Positions 14,962-23,953 of a stretch of DNA of 64,000 bases are shown piece after piece. A program made the position numbers and the translations under genes. The stretch is taken from NCBI RefSeq assembly GCF_013304735.1, contig NZ_JAAITI010000001.1:1-64000 (forward strand). Direction: 5' to 3'. The DNA comes from Blautia luti. Lineage in GTDB: Bacteria > Bacillota > Clostridia > Lachnospirales > Lachnospiraceae. Below the pieces are notes generated by a model, which saw only the letters and a program-made list of their open reading frames with translations, was not told the origin of the DNA and searched no databases. Within the stretch, counting starts at the first letter, position 1; every line of letters begins with the position of its first letter.

Positions 14962-17724
14962 ATGATCAAAAAGACATTGAAGATCAATGGTGTTGAGAGA
15001 ATCCTTATTCTTGATAAGGATGAAACACTGGCACAGGTTCTCCGTAATCATCTTCTTCTTACGGGATGTAAGATTGGCTGCGGTGAGGGCCATTGTGGAG
15101 CTTGTAACGTAATTATGAACGGAAAAGTTACAAGATCCTGTATCTATAAGATGAGTCGTGTTCCGGATAATGCAGAGATTACAACCATTGAAGGTGTGGG
15201 AACAATTTCTGATATGCATCCGATCCAGGTTGCCTGGATGGCATACGGATGTGCACAGTGTGGTTTCTGTTCTCCAGGTTTCATTATCTCAGCGAAGGTT
15301 CTTCTTGACAATAATCCAAGCCCGACTCGAGAAGAAGTAAGAGAATGGTTTAACAAACAGCGTAACCTTTGTCGCTGTACCGGTTACAAGCCGCTCATCG
15401 ATGCAACTATGGCAGCAGCAAAAGTTATGCGTGGCGAGATGACAAAAGAGGATCTTGTTTTTAAACAGACCGGTGATTCTATTGTTGGTACAAATTATAT
15501 TCGTCCATCAGCAGCACAGAAGGTAACAGGTACCTGGGATTTTGGTGCAGATGATGCCTTAAAGATGCCGGAGGGAACTCTTCGTCTGGCACTTACACAG
15601 GCAAAAGTTTCTCATGCGAACATCCTCAGCATTGATACAACAGAAGCAGAAGGCATGCCGGGGGTTTTCCGTGTTATCACTGCAAAAGACATTAAAGCAG
15701 CCGGCGGAACAAACAAGATTAATGGTCTTGTAATGCTTCCGAAACACAATAAGACAGATGGATTTGAACGTCCGGTACTCTGCGATGAGAAGATTTTCCA
15801 GTTTGGTGATGCGATTGCAATCGTAGCAGCTGATACAGAAGAACATGCACGTGCAGCGGCAGATGCAGTTAAAGTTGAGATTGAAGAACTTCCTGCATAT
15901 ATGAATGCAATGGATGCGATCGCACCGGATGCGGCAGAAATCCATCCAGGTGTTCCAAATGCATTCTTTGAGACAAACTGTATCAAGGGACCTGATTTTG
16001 ACTGGGACAGCATTCCGGATTCACAGCAGGTAGAGATCGAATCCTACTGTTCACGTCAGCCACATCTCCATCTTGAACCGGACTGTGGTTATGGCTACAT
16101 TGATGAAGATGGTATGATAACAGTGCATTCCAAATCTATCGGTATTCATCTCCATATGCCGATGATCGCTGATGGTATCGGCGTTCCGATGGAGAATTTA
16201 AGAATTGTTCAGAACCATGCGGGAGGAACCTTTGGTTACAAGTTCTCTCCGACAAATGAAGCCCTGATCGGTGCAGCTGTAAAAATTCTTGAGCGTCCTG
16301 TATCTCTGGTATTCAATCAGTTCCAGAACATTACTTATACAGGAAAGAGATCTCCTGCATTTATGAATATTAAACTTGCGGCAGATGAAAATGGTAAACT
16401 CCTTGCTCTCTGGGGCAACAATTATGTGGATCATGGTCCATATTCAGAATTTGGTGATCTGCTTACCATGAGACTTTCTCAGTTCACAGGCGCTGGTTAT
16501 GGAATCAATTCTATCCGTAACAAATCTACAACAGTATTTACTAACCATGCATGGGGATCTGCTTTCCGTGCTTACGGTTCTCCGCAGTCCTATATGGGAT
16601 CTGAGATCGCAATTGATGTTCTGGCAGCAAAGATGGGAATCGATCCGTTTGATATGCGTGAAATGAACTGTTACAAGGAATCTGAAGGAACCACGATCCC
16701 GACAGGTTATCCGCCGGAAGTATATTGTGAGGAAGCACTGTTCAAGACTGCACGTCCGTTGTATGAAGCAGCTAAGAAACGTGTTGCCGAGAAGAATGCA
16801 GCTTCTGATGGCAAGATAAAATATGGTATCGGTGTATCTCTTGGTGTTTATGGCTGCGGACTTGATGGTGTTGATACATCCAATGCTTTTGCAGAACTGA
16901 ATCCGGATGGAACTGTTACAATGTATGCTGCATGGGAAGATCATGGACAGGGTGCGGATATGGGCGTTCTTGTATCATCTCATGAAACACTTCGTCAGGC
17001 CGGAATCAGACCTGAGCAGATCAAACTTGTTATGAATGATACTAAGACATGTCCGAATGCAGGTCCGGCAGGTGGTTCTCGTTCACAGGTTATGTCAGGC
17101 AATGCATGCCGTCTGGCAGCAGAAAACCTTGTTGCAGCAATGAAGAAAGAAGATGGAACGTTCCGTACTTATGACGAAATGGTAGCGGAAGGTCTTGAAA
17201 CAAAATATGAAGGTAACTGGGTAACAACCTTCTGTGCAGATCATCCGATCGATCAGGATACGGCACAGGGTGATCCGTTTGCAACTTATATGTACACGAT
17301 TTTCCTTCCGGAAGTTGCAGTTAATACAGAAACCGGCAAGGTTACTGTTGAGAAATTTACATGTGTTGCCGATGTAGGTACGATCATGAACAGACTTCTT
17401 GTAGAAGGCAACTTCTATGGTGGCCTTGTACAGGGTGTGGGTCTTGCTCTGACAGAAGACTTTGAAGATTTGAACCACGATACCACTCTGAAAAATTGTG
17501 GTATCCCATACCCGAAGGATGCGCCGGATGATATTGAACTTCATTTCAATGAAACCTATCGTCCAAGTGGCCCTTATGGCGCTGCCGGCTGTGGTGAGGC
17601 TCCACTGGATGCTCCGCATCCTGCAATCCTGAATGCAATCTACAACGCGACAGGTGCACGTATTACACGTGTTCCTGCCCGTCCGGAAAGAGTTCTTGCA
17701 GCATTGAAGGAACTTGAGAAATAA
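14962..17724 (+). CDS. mop: Molybdopterin-dependent aldehyde oxidoreductase, Mop type (two [2Fe-2S] plus Moco)
   Basis: 920 residues, AGGAGG-driven ATG. The N-terminal plant-type [2Fe-2S] site is Cys40, 45, 48, 60 and the second cluster is Cys100, 103, 137, 139, the same numbering as I recall for Desulfovibrio gigas aldehyde oxidoreductase (about 907 residues). No FAD domain is present. Moco segments are visible: GGTFGYKFSPTNEAL, AFRAYGSPQS, GGSRSQVMSGNA and GCGEAPL, in which Glu879 is the expected catalytic base. It is expected to oxidise aldehydes (or a related hydroxylation) using water and to pass electrons to a partner protein rather than NAD, probably via the Fe-S protein encoded at 17840. 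Sulfuration would use XdhC. The true substrate is unknown. Confidence 0.88.
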   Translation: MIKKTLKINGVERILILDKDETLAQVLRNHLLLTGCKIGCGEGHCGACNVIMNGKVTRSCIYKMSRVPDNAEITTIEGVGTISDMHPIQVAWMAYGCAQCGFCSPGFIISAKVLLDNNPSPTREEVREWFNKQRNLCRCTGYKPLIDATMAAAKVMRGEMTKEDLVFKQTGDSIVGTNYIRPSAAQKVTGTWDFGADDALKMPEGTLRLALTQAKVSHANILSIDTTEAEGMPGVFRVITAKDIKAAGGTNKINGLVMLPKHNKTDGFERPVLCDEKIFQFGDAIAIVAADTEEHARAAADAVKVEIEELPAYMNAMDAIAPDAAEIHPGVPNAFFETNCIKGPDFDWDSIPDSQQVEIESYCSRQPHLHLEPDCGYGYIDEDGMITVHSKSIGIHLHMPMIADGIGVPMENLRIVQNHAGGTFGYKFSPTNEALIGAAVKILERPVSLVFNQFQNITYTGKRSPAFMNIKLAADENGKLLALWGNNYVDHGPYSEFGDLLTMRLSQFTGAGYGINSIRNKSTTVFTNHAWGSAFRAYGSPQSYMGSEIAIDVLAAKMGIDPFDMREMNCYKESEGTTIPTGYPPEVYCEEALFKTARPLYEAAKKRVAEKNAASDGKIKYGIGVSLGVYGCGLDGVDTSNAFAELNPDGTVTMYAAWEDHGQGADMGVLVSSHETLRQAGIRPEQIKLVMNDTKTCPNAGPAGGSRSQVMSGNACRLAAENLVAAMKKEDGTFRTYDEMVAEGLETKYEGNWVTTFCADHPIDQDTAQGDPFATYMYTIFLPEVAVNTETGKVTVEKFTCVADVGTIMNRLLVEGNFYGGLVQGVGLALTEDFEDLNHDTTLKNCGIPYPKDAPDDIELHFNETYRPSGPYGAAGCGEAPLDAPHPAILNAIYNATGARITRVPARPERVLAALKELEK

Positions 17725-17758
17725 ATCATAAATCTGATTTTATCATGTGATATAATGA

Positions 17759-17785
17759 GGGGAGACGGTAAACTGTCTCCCCTTT
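17759..17785 (+). terminator. Hairpin between mop and the Fe-S/CCG gene
   Basis: An 11-bp stem (17759-17769 with 17772-17782, one G-T pair, very tight loop) is followed by TTT only. An extended -10 (TGA-TATAAT, 17748-17756) lies immediately before it. The hairpin could be a partial terminator that lowers read-through from mop, with a second promoter restarting transcription. Confidence 0.5.
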
Positions 17786-17839
17786 AGAGACGAAAGAATT
17801 GTATTGATCCGGTTCACAGCAACGAAAGGAGTGCAGGCT

Positions 17840-20131
17840 ATGACATATATACAGGAAAGAGGTTCTACTCATGTGTATCATGTAAATCGAATGTCAAAGG
17901 AAGAGATGGATCATATGATCAGTCTCTGCGTCCATGATCAGCCGGCGTACTGTGTTGCGGCCTGTCCCTTCAAAGTAGATACAAAAGAGATGCTGTTTTA
18001 TGCTGCAAAAGGAAATTTTAAGAAGGCTCTGGCAATCTATGAAAAGATCACTCCATTTCCGATGATTCTCTGCGACGGATGCACGGCTCCCTGTGAAGAG
18101 AAATGTAAGCTTTGTGAAATTGGCGACGGTGTATCCATACGTGAAGTAGAGCGCGCAATTGTCCGATATGGGGAATCCGGAAAACGGAGCAGTGTTTTTC
18201 GTATAAGAAAAAAGAAAAAGGCAGTAATTTTCGGGTCAGGATTATTTCCACTGTTTCTGGCAGGGGAACTGGAGCGGAAAATGTATCCTACAACTATTTA
18301 CTGTCAGGAAGAAAATTATGAAGAGTATATTGCAGCAGCTGCACATCTGTCGGAATCTGATTGTCGGAATGAAGCGAAACGTCTGAAATCCATGGATCTT
18401 GTTTTTGAATTCGGATGCAGTCTTGATCCTGTATTTATCAGAGAAAAGATGGAACTGGCAGATGTGGTTTGTGCATCAGAAGAGATTGCACAAAAGCTGG
18501 CACCACAGGAAGAAGCAGATATAGAAATCATGCTGAGAGAACAGGCCAGGATCGTCAGCGGATCAACACAATCAGTGATGGATGCTGCTTTTTCTGCAAA
18601 GAGAGCCGCCCTGACGGTAGATCTTCTCGTGCAGAATCTTTCTCCGTACAGCAACAGAGGCAGTGAAGGAGCAGTTACTACCAGGCTTTATACGAATATA
18701 GAAGGCATCAAAGGGTCAGAAAGAATCCCCTGTGGTGCAGAGGGATATTCGAAAGAAGAGGCTGTTGAGGAAGCAAAGAGATGCATACAGTGTCATTGTG
18801 ATGAGTGTATAAAAAGCTGTGTTTACTTAAGTGAATATAAAAAGCATCCGGGGCTTCTGGCCCGTGAAATTTATAATAATACCCAGATTATTATGGGAGA
18901 TCATCCAATGAATAAAGCGATGAATTCCTGTTCACTCTGCGGACAGTGTACGGTGACATGTCCGAACGGATTTGATATGAGTCAGGTTTGCAGATCTGCA
19001 AGAGAAAACATGGTATCCACGGATAAGATGCCATTGGCGCCGCATGAGTTTGCGTTGATGGACATGTTGTTTTCAAATTCAGAAGCTTTTTTATGTAAAC
19101 CTCAGCCTGGATTTGATATCTGCAGATATGTGTTTTTTCCAGGATGTCAGGCCGGAGCGATTGCGCCGGATGTAGTCATGGATGTATATGAAGACCTGTG
19201 CAGAAGAGTTGAAGGCGGGGTTGCACTGATTCTGGGGTGCTGTGGTGCAATCAGTGAATGGGCAGGTCGTTATGAAATGACAGAAAAAGTAAATGAGCAG
19301 CTGAAACAGGAGCTTGCAAAGCTTGGCGATCCTGCAATCATAGCAGGTTGTCCGAGCTGTATGAAACAGTTAAAAGAGAGTACTGGTGCAGTGGTCACAG
19401 GAGTCTGGGAAATTCTGAAGGAAATCGGACTTCCCGAGACGGCCAGGGGACTGGAAGTACCGGTTGCAATACATGATGCCTGCGGTGCCAGAGGAGATGT
19501 ACATACACAGGATACGATAAGAGAGCTTCTGACCGAAATGGGATGTACAGTTGAAAATACAGAATATTCCAGAGATCTGTCTCCCTGTTGTGGGTATGGC
19601 GGCCTGACGGCATATGCGAATAAGGATATGGCAGCCAAAATGGCAGCAAAATGTCTGGAACGTTCAGATGCACCATATGTGACATATTGCATGGCATGCA
19701 GAGATCGATTTGTCAGAGAAGGAAGAGAGTCCAGACATATTCTGGAACTACTGTATGGAGATCATGCCTGCAGTATGCCGGATATCAGCGAGAAACGATA
19801 CAACAGGCTTATGCTGAAAGAAAAACTTCTGAAAAATATCTGGAATGAGGAACTGATGATGGAAAAAAAAGATTATACCGTGACCTATACAGAAGATGCG
19901 ATCCGAATGATGGATGAACGTATGATCCTTAAGAGTGACGTTGAGAGAGTGCTGGCAGATTACCGAGAAAGTCAGGAAGCAGTCCTTGATGAAGAAACAA
20001 AAGAACTGGTAGCAAGAAGTCGACTTGGAAATGTAACATTCTGGGTGCGTTTTATAGAAACAGAAGAAGGGTATCTGGTACGCAGAGCATACAGTCATCG
20101 AATGAATATTATGAAAAGGGTGGGACAATAA
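17840..20131 (+). CDS. Multi-domain Fe-S electron-transfer protein (GltD-like N-terminus, ferredoxin and CCG domains)
   Basis: 763 residues from the ATG at 17840 (GAAAGGAG upstream). Order: a Fer4_20 domain of GltD/dihydropyrimidine-dehydrogenase type (CPFKVDTKEM, ILCDGCTAPCEEKC); a shortened Rossmann-like stretch (VIFGSGLFPL) lacking the usual GxGPAG FAD motif; a Cys-rich segment (CIQCHCDECIKSC); a 4Fe-4S motif (CSLCGQCTVTCPNG); then HdrB/GlpC-like CCG repeats (FFPGCQAG, LGCCGAISEW, AGCPSC, HDACGARGD, SPCCGYGG, YCMAC). It probably accepts electrons from the Mop enzyme. It resembles the NCBI 'pyridine nucleotide-disulfide oxidoreductase/dicluster-binding' family, recalled from memory. It overlaps the next gene by one base. 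Confidence 0.75.
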   Translation: MTYIQERGSTHVYHVNRMSKEEMDHMISLCVHDQPAYCVAACPFKVDTKEMLFYAAKGNFKKALAIYEKITPFPMILCDGCTAPCEEKCKLCEIGDGVSIREVERAIVRYGESGKRSSVFRIRKKKKAVIFGSGLFPLFLAGELERKMYPTTIYCQEENYEEYIAAAAHLSESDCRNEAKRLKSMDLVFEFGCSLDPVFIREKMELADVVCASEEIAQKLAPQEEADIEIMLREQARIVSGSTQSVMDAAFSAKRAALTVDLLVQNLSPYSNRGSEGAVTTRLYTNIEGIKGSERIPCGAEGYSKEEAVEEAKRCIQCHCDECIKSCVYLSEYKKHPGLLAREIYNNTQIIMGDHPMNKAMNSCSLCGQCTVTCPNGFDMSQVCRSARENMVSTDKMPLAPHEFALMDMLFSNSEAFLCKPQPGFDICRYVFFPGCQAGAIAPDVVMDVYEDLCRRVEGGVALILGCCGAISEWAGRYEMTEKVNEQLKQELAKLGDPAIIAGCPSCMKQLKESTGAVVTGVWEILKEIGLPETARGLEVPVAIHDACGARGDVHTQDTIRELLTEMGCTVENTEYSRDLSPCCGYGGLTAYANKDMAAKMAAKCLERSDAPYVTYCMACRDRFVREGRESRHILELLYGDHACSMPDISEKRYNRLMLKEKLLKNIWNEELMMEKKDYTVTYTEDAIRMMDERMILKSDVERVLADYRESQEAVLDEETKELVARSRLGNVTFWVRFIETEEGYLVRRAYSHRMNIMKRVGQ

Positions 20132-20352
20132 TGGCAGTTGAGAGAAACTATTATACGATTGATCCGGAAGGAAAGCTGACCTGCAACAAATGCAAGGTTC
20201 CACTGGTAAAAGGAAAAGCAAAATTCATGTATCTGGAAAACGGTTTTCCGGTTGAGATGCCGGTCTGTCCAAAGTGTGGTTTTGTCTATGTTCCGGAGGA
20301 ACTGGCTCTTGGAAAAGTTCTGGCAGTGGAACGTGCACTGGAGGACAAATAA
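20131..20352 (+). CDS. Small CxxC redox/zinc protein (DVU_1557-like)
   Basis: 73 residues. Two CxxC pairs (CNKCKVPL near residue 18 and VCPKCGFVYVPE near residue 48) make a rubredoxin-like or zinc-ribbon fold. The ATG overlaps the preceding TAA by one base (TAATG) and its stop at 20350-20352 is directly followed by the next ATG. This indicates tight co-translation. It is likely a one-electron carrier or a metal-binding partner in the operon. The family name is from memory of the equivalent Desulfovibrio neighbourhood. Confidence 0.65.
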   Translation: MAVERNYYTIDPEGKLTCNKCKVPLVKGKAKFMYLENGFPVEMPVCPKCGFVYVPEELALGKVLAVERALEDK

Positions 20353-20886
20353 ATGAACAGACATCCGGGTGGTGAGGCACAGACACTCCATCTTCTGGAA
20401 TATGTCAAATTCAGGAAAGGAATGGAAGCCCTTGATCTTGGAGCGGGTGAAGGTGAGACCGTGCGAATCCTGAAATCCCTGGGAATAAATGCACATGGAG
20501 TGGATCTTTCACCACGGAGCAGGGATGTACAGAAAGGAGATTTTCTGAACCTTGACTACACAGCAGAGAGTATGGATCTTTGCATCAGCCAGTGTGCATT
20601 TTTTGTCAGCGGAGATCAGCAAAAAGCTGTTTCAGAATGTTGGCGTGTATTGAAAAAAGGCGGATTACTCGTGTTGTCAGATCTGGATCAGGGAAATCTT
20701 GTAGAGGTTGTTAAATGTACAGGATTCTGCATTCTTCACCAGGAAGACCAGACGGCTCTCTGGAGGGAATATTATCTGGAAGCAATCTGGAATGATTCAT
20801 TCTGCTGCGAGGAGTATAAGCTTCTGCAGAAGCAGTATAAAGGAAAAAAGCTAAGTTATACGGCAGTGATTGGCAGAAAGGAGTAG
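20353..20886 (+). CDS. trsM: SAM-dependent methyltransferase of the Mop/radical-SAM operon
   Basis: 177 residues starting immediately after the previous stop. Motif I is ALDLGAGEGETVRIL (about residues 24-38), strand 2 ends in GVDLSPRS, and the later segment WRVLKKGGLLVLSDLD is typical of Methyltransf_11. It is short for the class but contains the full SAM-binding core. Orthologues sit beside the radical SAM gene in the DVU_1556-type neighbourhood. The methyl acceptor is unknown; a pterin cofactor is one speculation given the radical SAM relative downstream. Confidence 0.7.
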   Translation: MNRHPGGEAQTLHLLEYVKFRKGMEALDLGAGEGETVRILKSLGINAHGVDLSPRSRDVQKGDFLNLDYTAESMDLCISQCAFFVSGDQQKAVSECWRVLKKGGLLVLSDLDQGNLVEVVKCTGFCILHQEDQTALWREYYLEAIWNDSFCCEEYKLLQKQYKGKKLSYTAVIGRKE

Positions 20887-20889
20887 CAT

Positions 20890-21321
20890 ATGGACCTTTA
20901 TGAAAGAATAGCGGAACTTGGGAGCATGGGATATCATTGTTCGCAGATGATGATGATCATGACGCTGGAAACCATAGGTGAAGAAAATCCACAGCTTGTA
21001 AAAGCTCTGGGTGGTCTTGGCGGAGGAATCGGTTATTGTGGAGATATATGCGGATGTCTGACAGGAGGTGCCTGTGCGATAGGATATTTCCTTGGCAACC
21101 TGGCACCGGAGGAGAAAGAAGATGTTCAGATGAAACCGGCTGTGCAGGAACTGTATCAGTGGTTCCGTGAAAAGACGGAAGAAGAATTCGGAGTGTTTTA
21201 TTGTAAAGATATCACACATCTGGACTGGGGAGTGATCATGGAGAGATGTCCTGCACTCATCGCAGAGACATACATGAAAGTTATGGAAATACTGACAGAA
21301 CGGGGGATAATTGAAGTTTGA
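20890..21321 (+). CDS. C-GCAxxG-C-C family protein
   Basis: 143 residues. It carries the hallmark spaced Cys/Gly pattern: YHCSQMMM, GGLGGGIGYCGDICGCLTGG, GACAIGYFLG and a C-terminal FYCKDI plus MERCPALI. Members of this family (DVU_1555-like here) are predicted redox or metal-cluster proteins without a settled function. It starts 3 bases after the methyltransferase stop and its TGA overlaps the radical SAM start, so the genes are translationally coupled. Confidence 0.8.
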   Translation: MDLYERIAELGSMGYHCSQMMMIMTLETIGEENPQLVKALGGLGGGIGYCGDICGCLTGGACAIGYFLGNLAPEEKEDVQMKPAVQELYQWFREKTEEEFGVFYCKDITHLDWGVIMERCPALIAETYMKVMEILTERGIIEV

Positions 21322-22643
21322 TTACAATTGGTAAAACGAAAAGCGTCTGTCCGGTATGTATGAAGGTACTTCCGGCTAAAAAATGTATAGGTGAAGAGGG
21401 GATTTATCTGACAAAGGAATGTGATCTTCATGGGAAATTCCGGACACTGATCTGGGAGGGAAGTGTAGCAGATTACCTCTCCTGGGGAAGAGAAAATCTG
21501 TCTGCTGAGACTCCTGTAAATCCAAAGAGTAAAGAAAAGGCCTGTCCGAATAATTGCGGGCTCTGCGAGGAACATGAACGAAAAGGCTGCTGTATGGTTC
21601 TGGAAGTTACAAAGCGCTGCAATCTTCATTGTCCGGTCTGTTTTGCTTCGGCAGGTGAAAGTCAGGAGAAAGGAGATCCTTCTATCTGTGAAATAGAAAA
21701 ACAGTTTGATTTTCTGATGGAGCATGGAGGTCCGTTTAATATACAGCTTTCAGGCGGTGAGCCGACGATGAGAGATGATCTTCCTGAAATCATACGTATG
21801 GGAAGAGAAAAAGGTTTTACATTTTTTCAGCTGAATACTAATGGGATCCGCCTTGCAGAGGAAGAGGAATATGCCAGAAAACTGAAAAAAGCGGGACTGA
21901 ACACGGTGTTTCTTCAGTTTGACGGAGTGAGTGATGATGTTTATCGGACGCTTCGTGGACAGGATATGATGGAAGTGAAGAAGAAAGCTGTCCGGAACTG
22001 TTCCGAGGCGGAGCTTGGAATTGCTCTGGTACCGGTCATTGCCCCCGGAGTGAATGATATGCAGGCAGGGGATATCCTGAAGTTTGCTCTGGATCATATG
22101 CCATTCGTACGAGGGGTACATTTTCAGCCAATCAGTTATTTTGGCAGGTGTTCACAGGAACGCCCGCAAAATCCGATCACGATACCGAGGATGTTGAAGC
22201 TGATCGAGGAACAGACAGAGGGACTCATGAAAGCAGAGGATTTTGCCGGAGGCGGAGCTGAGAATCCATACTGTTCTTTTCATGCGAGTTATCTGAGAAA
22301 AGGTGAGAGAAAATTAAAGCTTCTTGAAAAGAAATCCGGAAAAGGATGTTGTTGTACAACCAGTGATGATTCCAGACAGTATGTTGAGAACCAGTGGAGC
22401 TACAGTACAAAAACTTATGATGAGGGTGAGATGACGCAGACAGACGCACTGGATGAGTTTCTGAATCGGGTTCATAATGAGACCTTTGCAGTATCAGGAA
22501 TGCTTTTTCAGGATGCCTGGAATCTGGAACTTGACCGTCTGAAACGCTGCTATATCTGTGAAGTGGATTCGGAATATGGTATGGTACCGTTTTGTGCCTA
22601 CAACCTGACTAATTCGAAAGGAACATATTTATACAGAAAGTGA
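21318..22643 (+). CDS. trsS: Radical SAM protein, TrsS-type, related to the MJ0619/Tes group
   Basis: 441 residues from a TTG at 21318 that overlaps the upstream TGA. An N-terminal Cys-rich module (CPVC at 11-14, then C23, a CDLHG motif at 35-39, and CPNNCGLC at 76-83) precedes the [4Fe-4S]-SAM motif CNLHCPVC (Cys101, 105, 108). GGEPT follows at about residue 142. This layout resembles archaeal MJ0619/Tes-like enzymes, one of which was proposed to methylate a pterin and others to join lipid chains. The C-terminus has further Cys (KGCCCTT). In some relatives a Sec replaces Cys; here no in-frame TGA occurs. The substrate is unknown. Confidence 0.75.
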   Translation: MITIGKTKSVCPVCMKVLPAKKCIGEEGIYLTKECDLHGKFRTLIWEGSVADYLSWGRENLSAETPVNPKSKEKACPNNCGLCEEHERKGCCMVLEVTKRCNLHCPVCFASAGESQEKGDPSICEIEKQFDFLMEHGGPFNIQLSGGEPTMRDDLPEIIRMGREKGFTFFQLNTNGIRLAEEEEYARKLKKAGLNTVFLQFDGVSDDVYRTLRGQDMMEVKKKAVRNCSEAELGIALVPVIAPGVNDMQAGDILKFALDHMPFVRGVHFQPISYFGRCSQERPQNPITIPRMLKLIEEQTEGLMKAEDFAGGGAENPYCSFHASYLRKGERKLKLLEKKSGKGCCCTTSDDSRQYVENQWSYSTKTYDEGEMTQTDALDEFLNRVHNETFAVSGMLFQDAWNLELDRLKRCYICEVDSEYGMVPFCAYNLTNSKGTYLYRK

Positions 22644-23848
22644 AACGAACCAATATTGATGAAATGATCTGTAAGCAGGAAGGTATTGTAGAAGTTACGA
22701 GAGAAGCACTAAATAAAATACAGCTTGCTAAACTGAATGCTGTTCTGAAAAGAGAAAAAGAACGAGAGGGATTTTACAGGAATCTGCCGGAAAAACTGGA
22801 AAATCTGGATGCTTTGAAAACATTTCCGTTTACGACAGAGTCGGAGCTGGCGAAAAACAGTGGAAGGATGCTTCTGTGTTCACAGGGAGAAGTCCAGAGA
22901 GTAATCTCAGAACAGACGAGTGGAACAACCGGTGCCGGTAAACGTGTATTTTACACAGAAAGAGACTGTGAACATACGATAGAGCTTTTTATGGCGGGAC
23001 TTGGTGAGTTTATTTATCCTGGAAGTACGACTATGGTTGCCATGCCGTTTTCCGGTCCCTTCGGTCTTGGAGAACTGATCGCGGAGGCCATCAGGCGTAT
23101 AGGCGCAAAACCTCTCCTGACCGGAACTGGCAGAACTTACGGCGAACTAAAAACAATTCTGGAAAAAGAGCAGCCGGATACTTATGTCGGTATGCCGGTG
23201 GCACTGCTTTCCATGCTCAGAATGTGTGGAAAAGGCAGTATAAAAAGAGCTCTGGTATCTGGCGATGCCTGTCCGGAAACAGTGATGAATGCGATAGAAA
23301 AAATTCTGGAAACACAGCTCTGGCCGCATTATGGTTCCAGAGAGATGGGGCTTGGCGGAGCCATTTGCTGTGCTGCTCATGATGGCATGCATATGCGGGA
23401 AAATCATTGTATTATGGAAATCATAGATGAAAAGGGAAACGTACTTCCTGATGGAGAATGGGGAGAACTGGTGATCACAACCATTGGAATGGAGGCACAG
23501 CCTCTGATCCGGTACCGGACCGGAGACTGTACACGTATTATTCCGGGAAGATGTATCTGTGGAAGTGAAGTAAAGCGCCTGGATTTTGTGAAGCGGATCA
23601 GTCAGCCCGGAACGATCAGAGAGATGGATGATGTGTTGTTTCAGATTCCGGAACTGGTAGATTACAGTGTCAGGATCACAGAAGACAAAAAAGAAATTAC
23701 AGCACTTCTCACATCAGACAAAGGAATGGAATCACTCAGGAATGTTCTGACAGACGGAGATACCATATCTCTGAATTGCAGAAAAGCAGAATGGAAAGAT
23801 ACAGCCTTATATTCTGCAAAACGCGTGATACTCTATTATACCGGATAA
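22640..23848 (+). CDS. PaaK-like AMP-dependent acyl-CoA ligase (DVU_1553-like)
   Basis: 402 residues from a GTG at 22640 overlapping the radical SAM stop. The adenylate-forming motif is SEQTSGTTGAGKRVFY (consensus SSGTTG.P), followed by YGSREMGLGG and a PLIRYRTGDCTRI segment, as in phenylacetate-CoA ligases. It is slightly shorter than typical PaaK (about 430), and the ligase C-terminal domain looks reduced. With an aldehyde oxidoreductase in the operon, activation of the acid product to its CoA thioester is a natural proposal, but a cofactor-modifying role is equally possible. It is the last gene of the operon, before a strong terminator. Confidence 0.75.
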   Translation: MKRTNIDEMICKQEGIVEVTREALNKIQLAKLNAVLKREKEREGFYRNLPEKLENLDALKTFPFTTESELAKNSGRMLLCSQGEVQRVISEQTSGTTGAGKRVFYTERDCEHTIELFMAGLGEFIYPGSTTMVAMPFSGPFGLGELIAEAIRRIGAKPLLTGTGRTYGELKTILEKEQPDTYVGMPVALLSMLRMCGKGSIKRALVSGDACPETVMNAIEKILETQLWPHYGSREMGLGGAICCAAHDGMHMRENHCIMEIIDEKGNVLPDGEWGELVITTIGMEAQPLIRYRTGDCTRIIPGRCICGSEVKRLDFVKRISQPGTIREMDDVLFQIPELVDYSVRITEDKKEITALLTSDKGMESLRNVLTDGDTISLNCRKAEWKDTALYSAKRVILYYTG

Positions 23849-23905
23849 TATGGACCACCACAACAGGAATTATTTGTATGCTCCATCATCTTACCTCCCA
23901 AGGAA

Positions 23906-23944
23906 AAAATACCGGGCTATCCATCAGGACAGTCCGGTATTTTT
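23906..23944. terminator. Terminator at the end of the Mop/radical-SAM operon
   Basis: A 17-bp stem (23906-23922 with 23927-23943; one G-T pair and one mismatch), loop ATCA, followed by a T tract. It also serves the convergent PTS fragment. Confidence 0.8.
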
Positions 23945-23953
23945 AAATTCTAA

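Noticed and set aside
21318-22643. Selenocysteine in the radical SAM protein
   Set aside because: Some relatives are selenoproteins, but this frame contains no in-frame TGA before its terminal stop, so Cys versions are encoded throughout.
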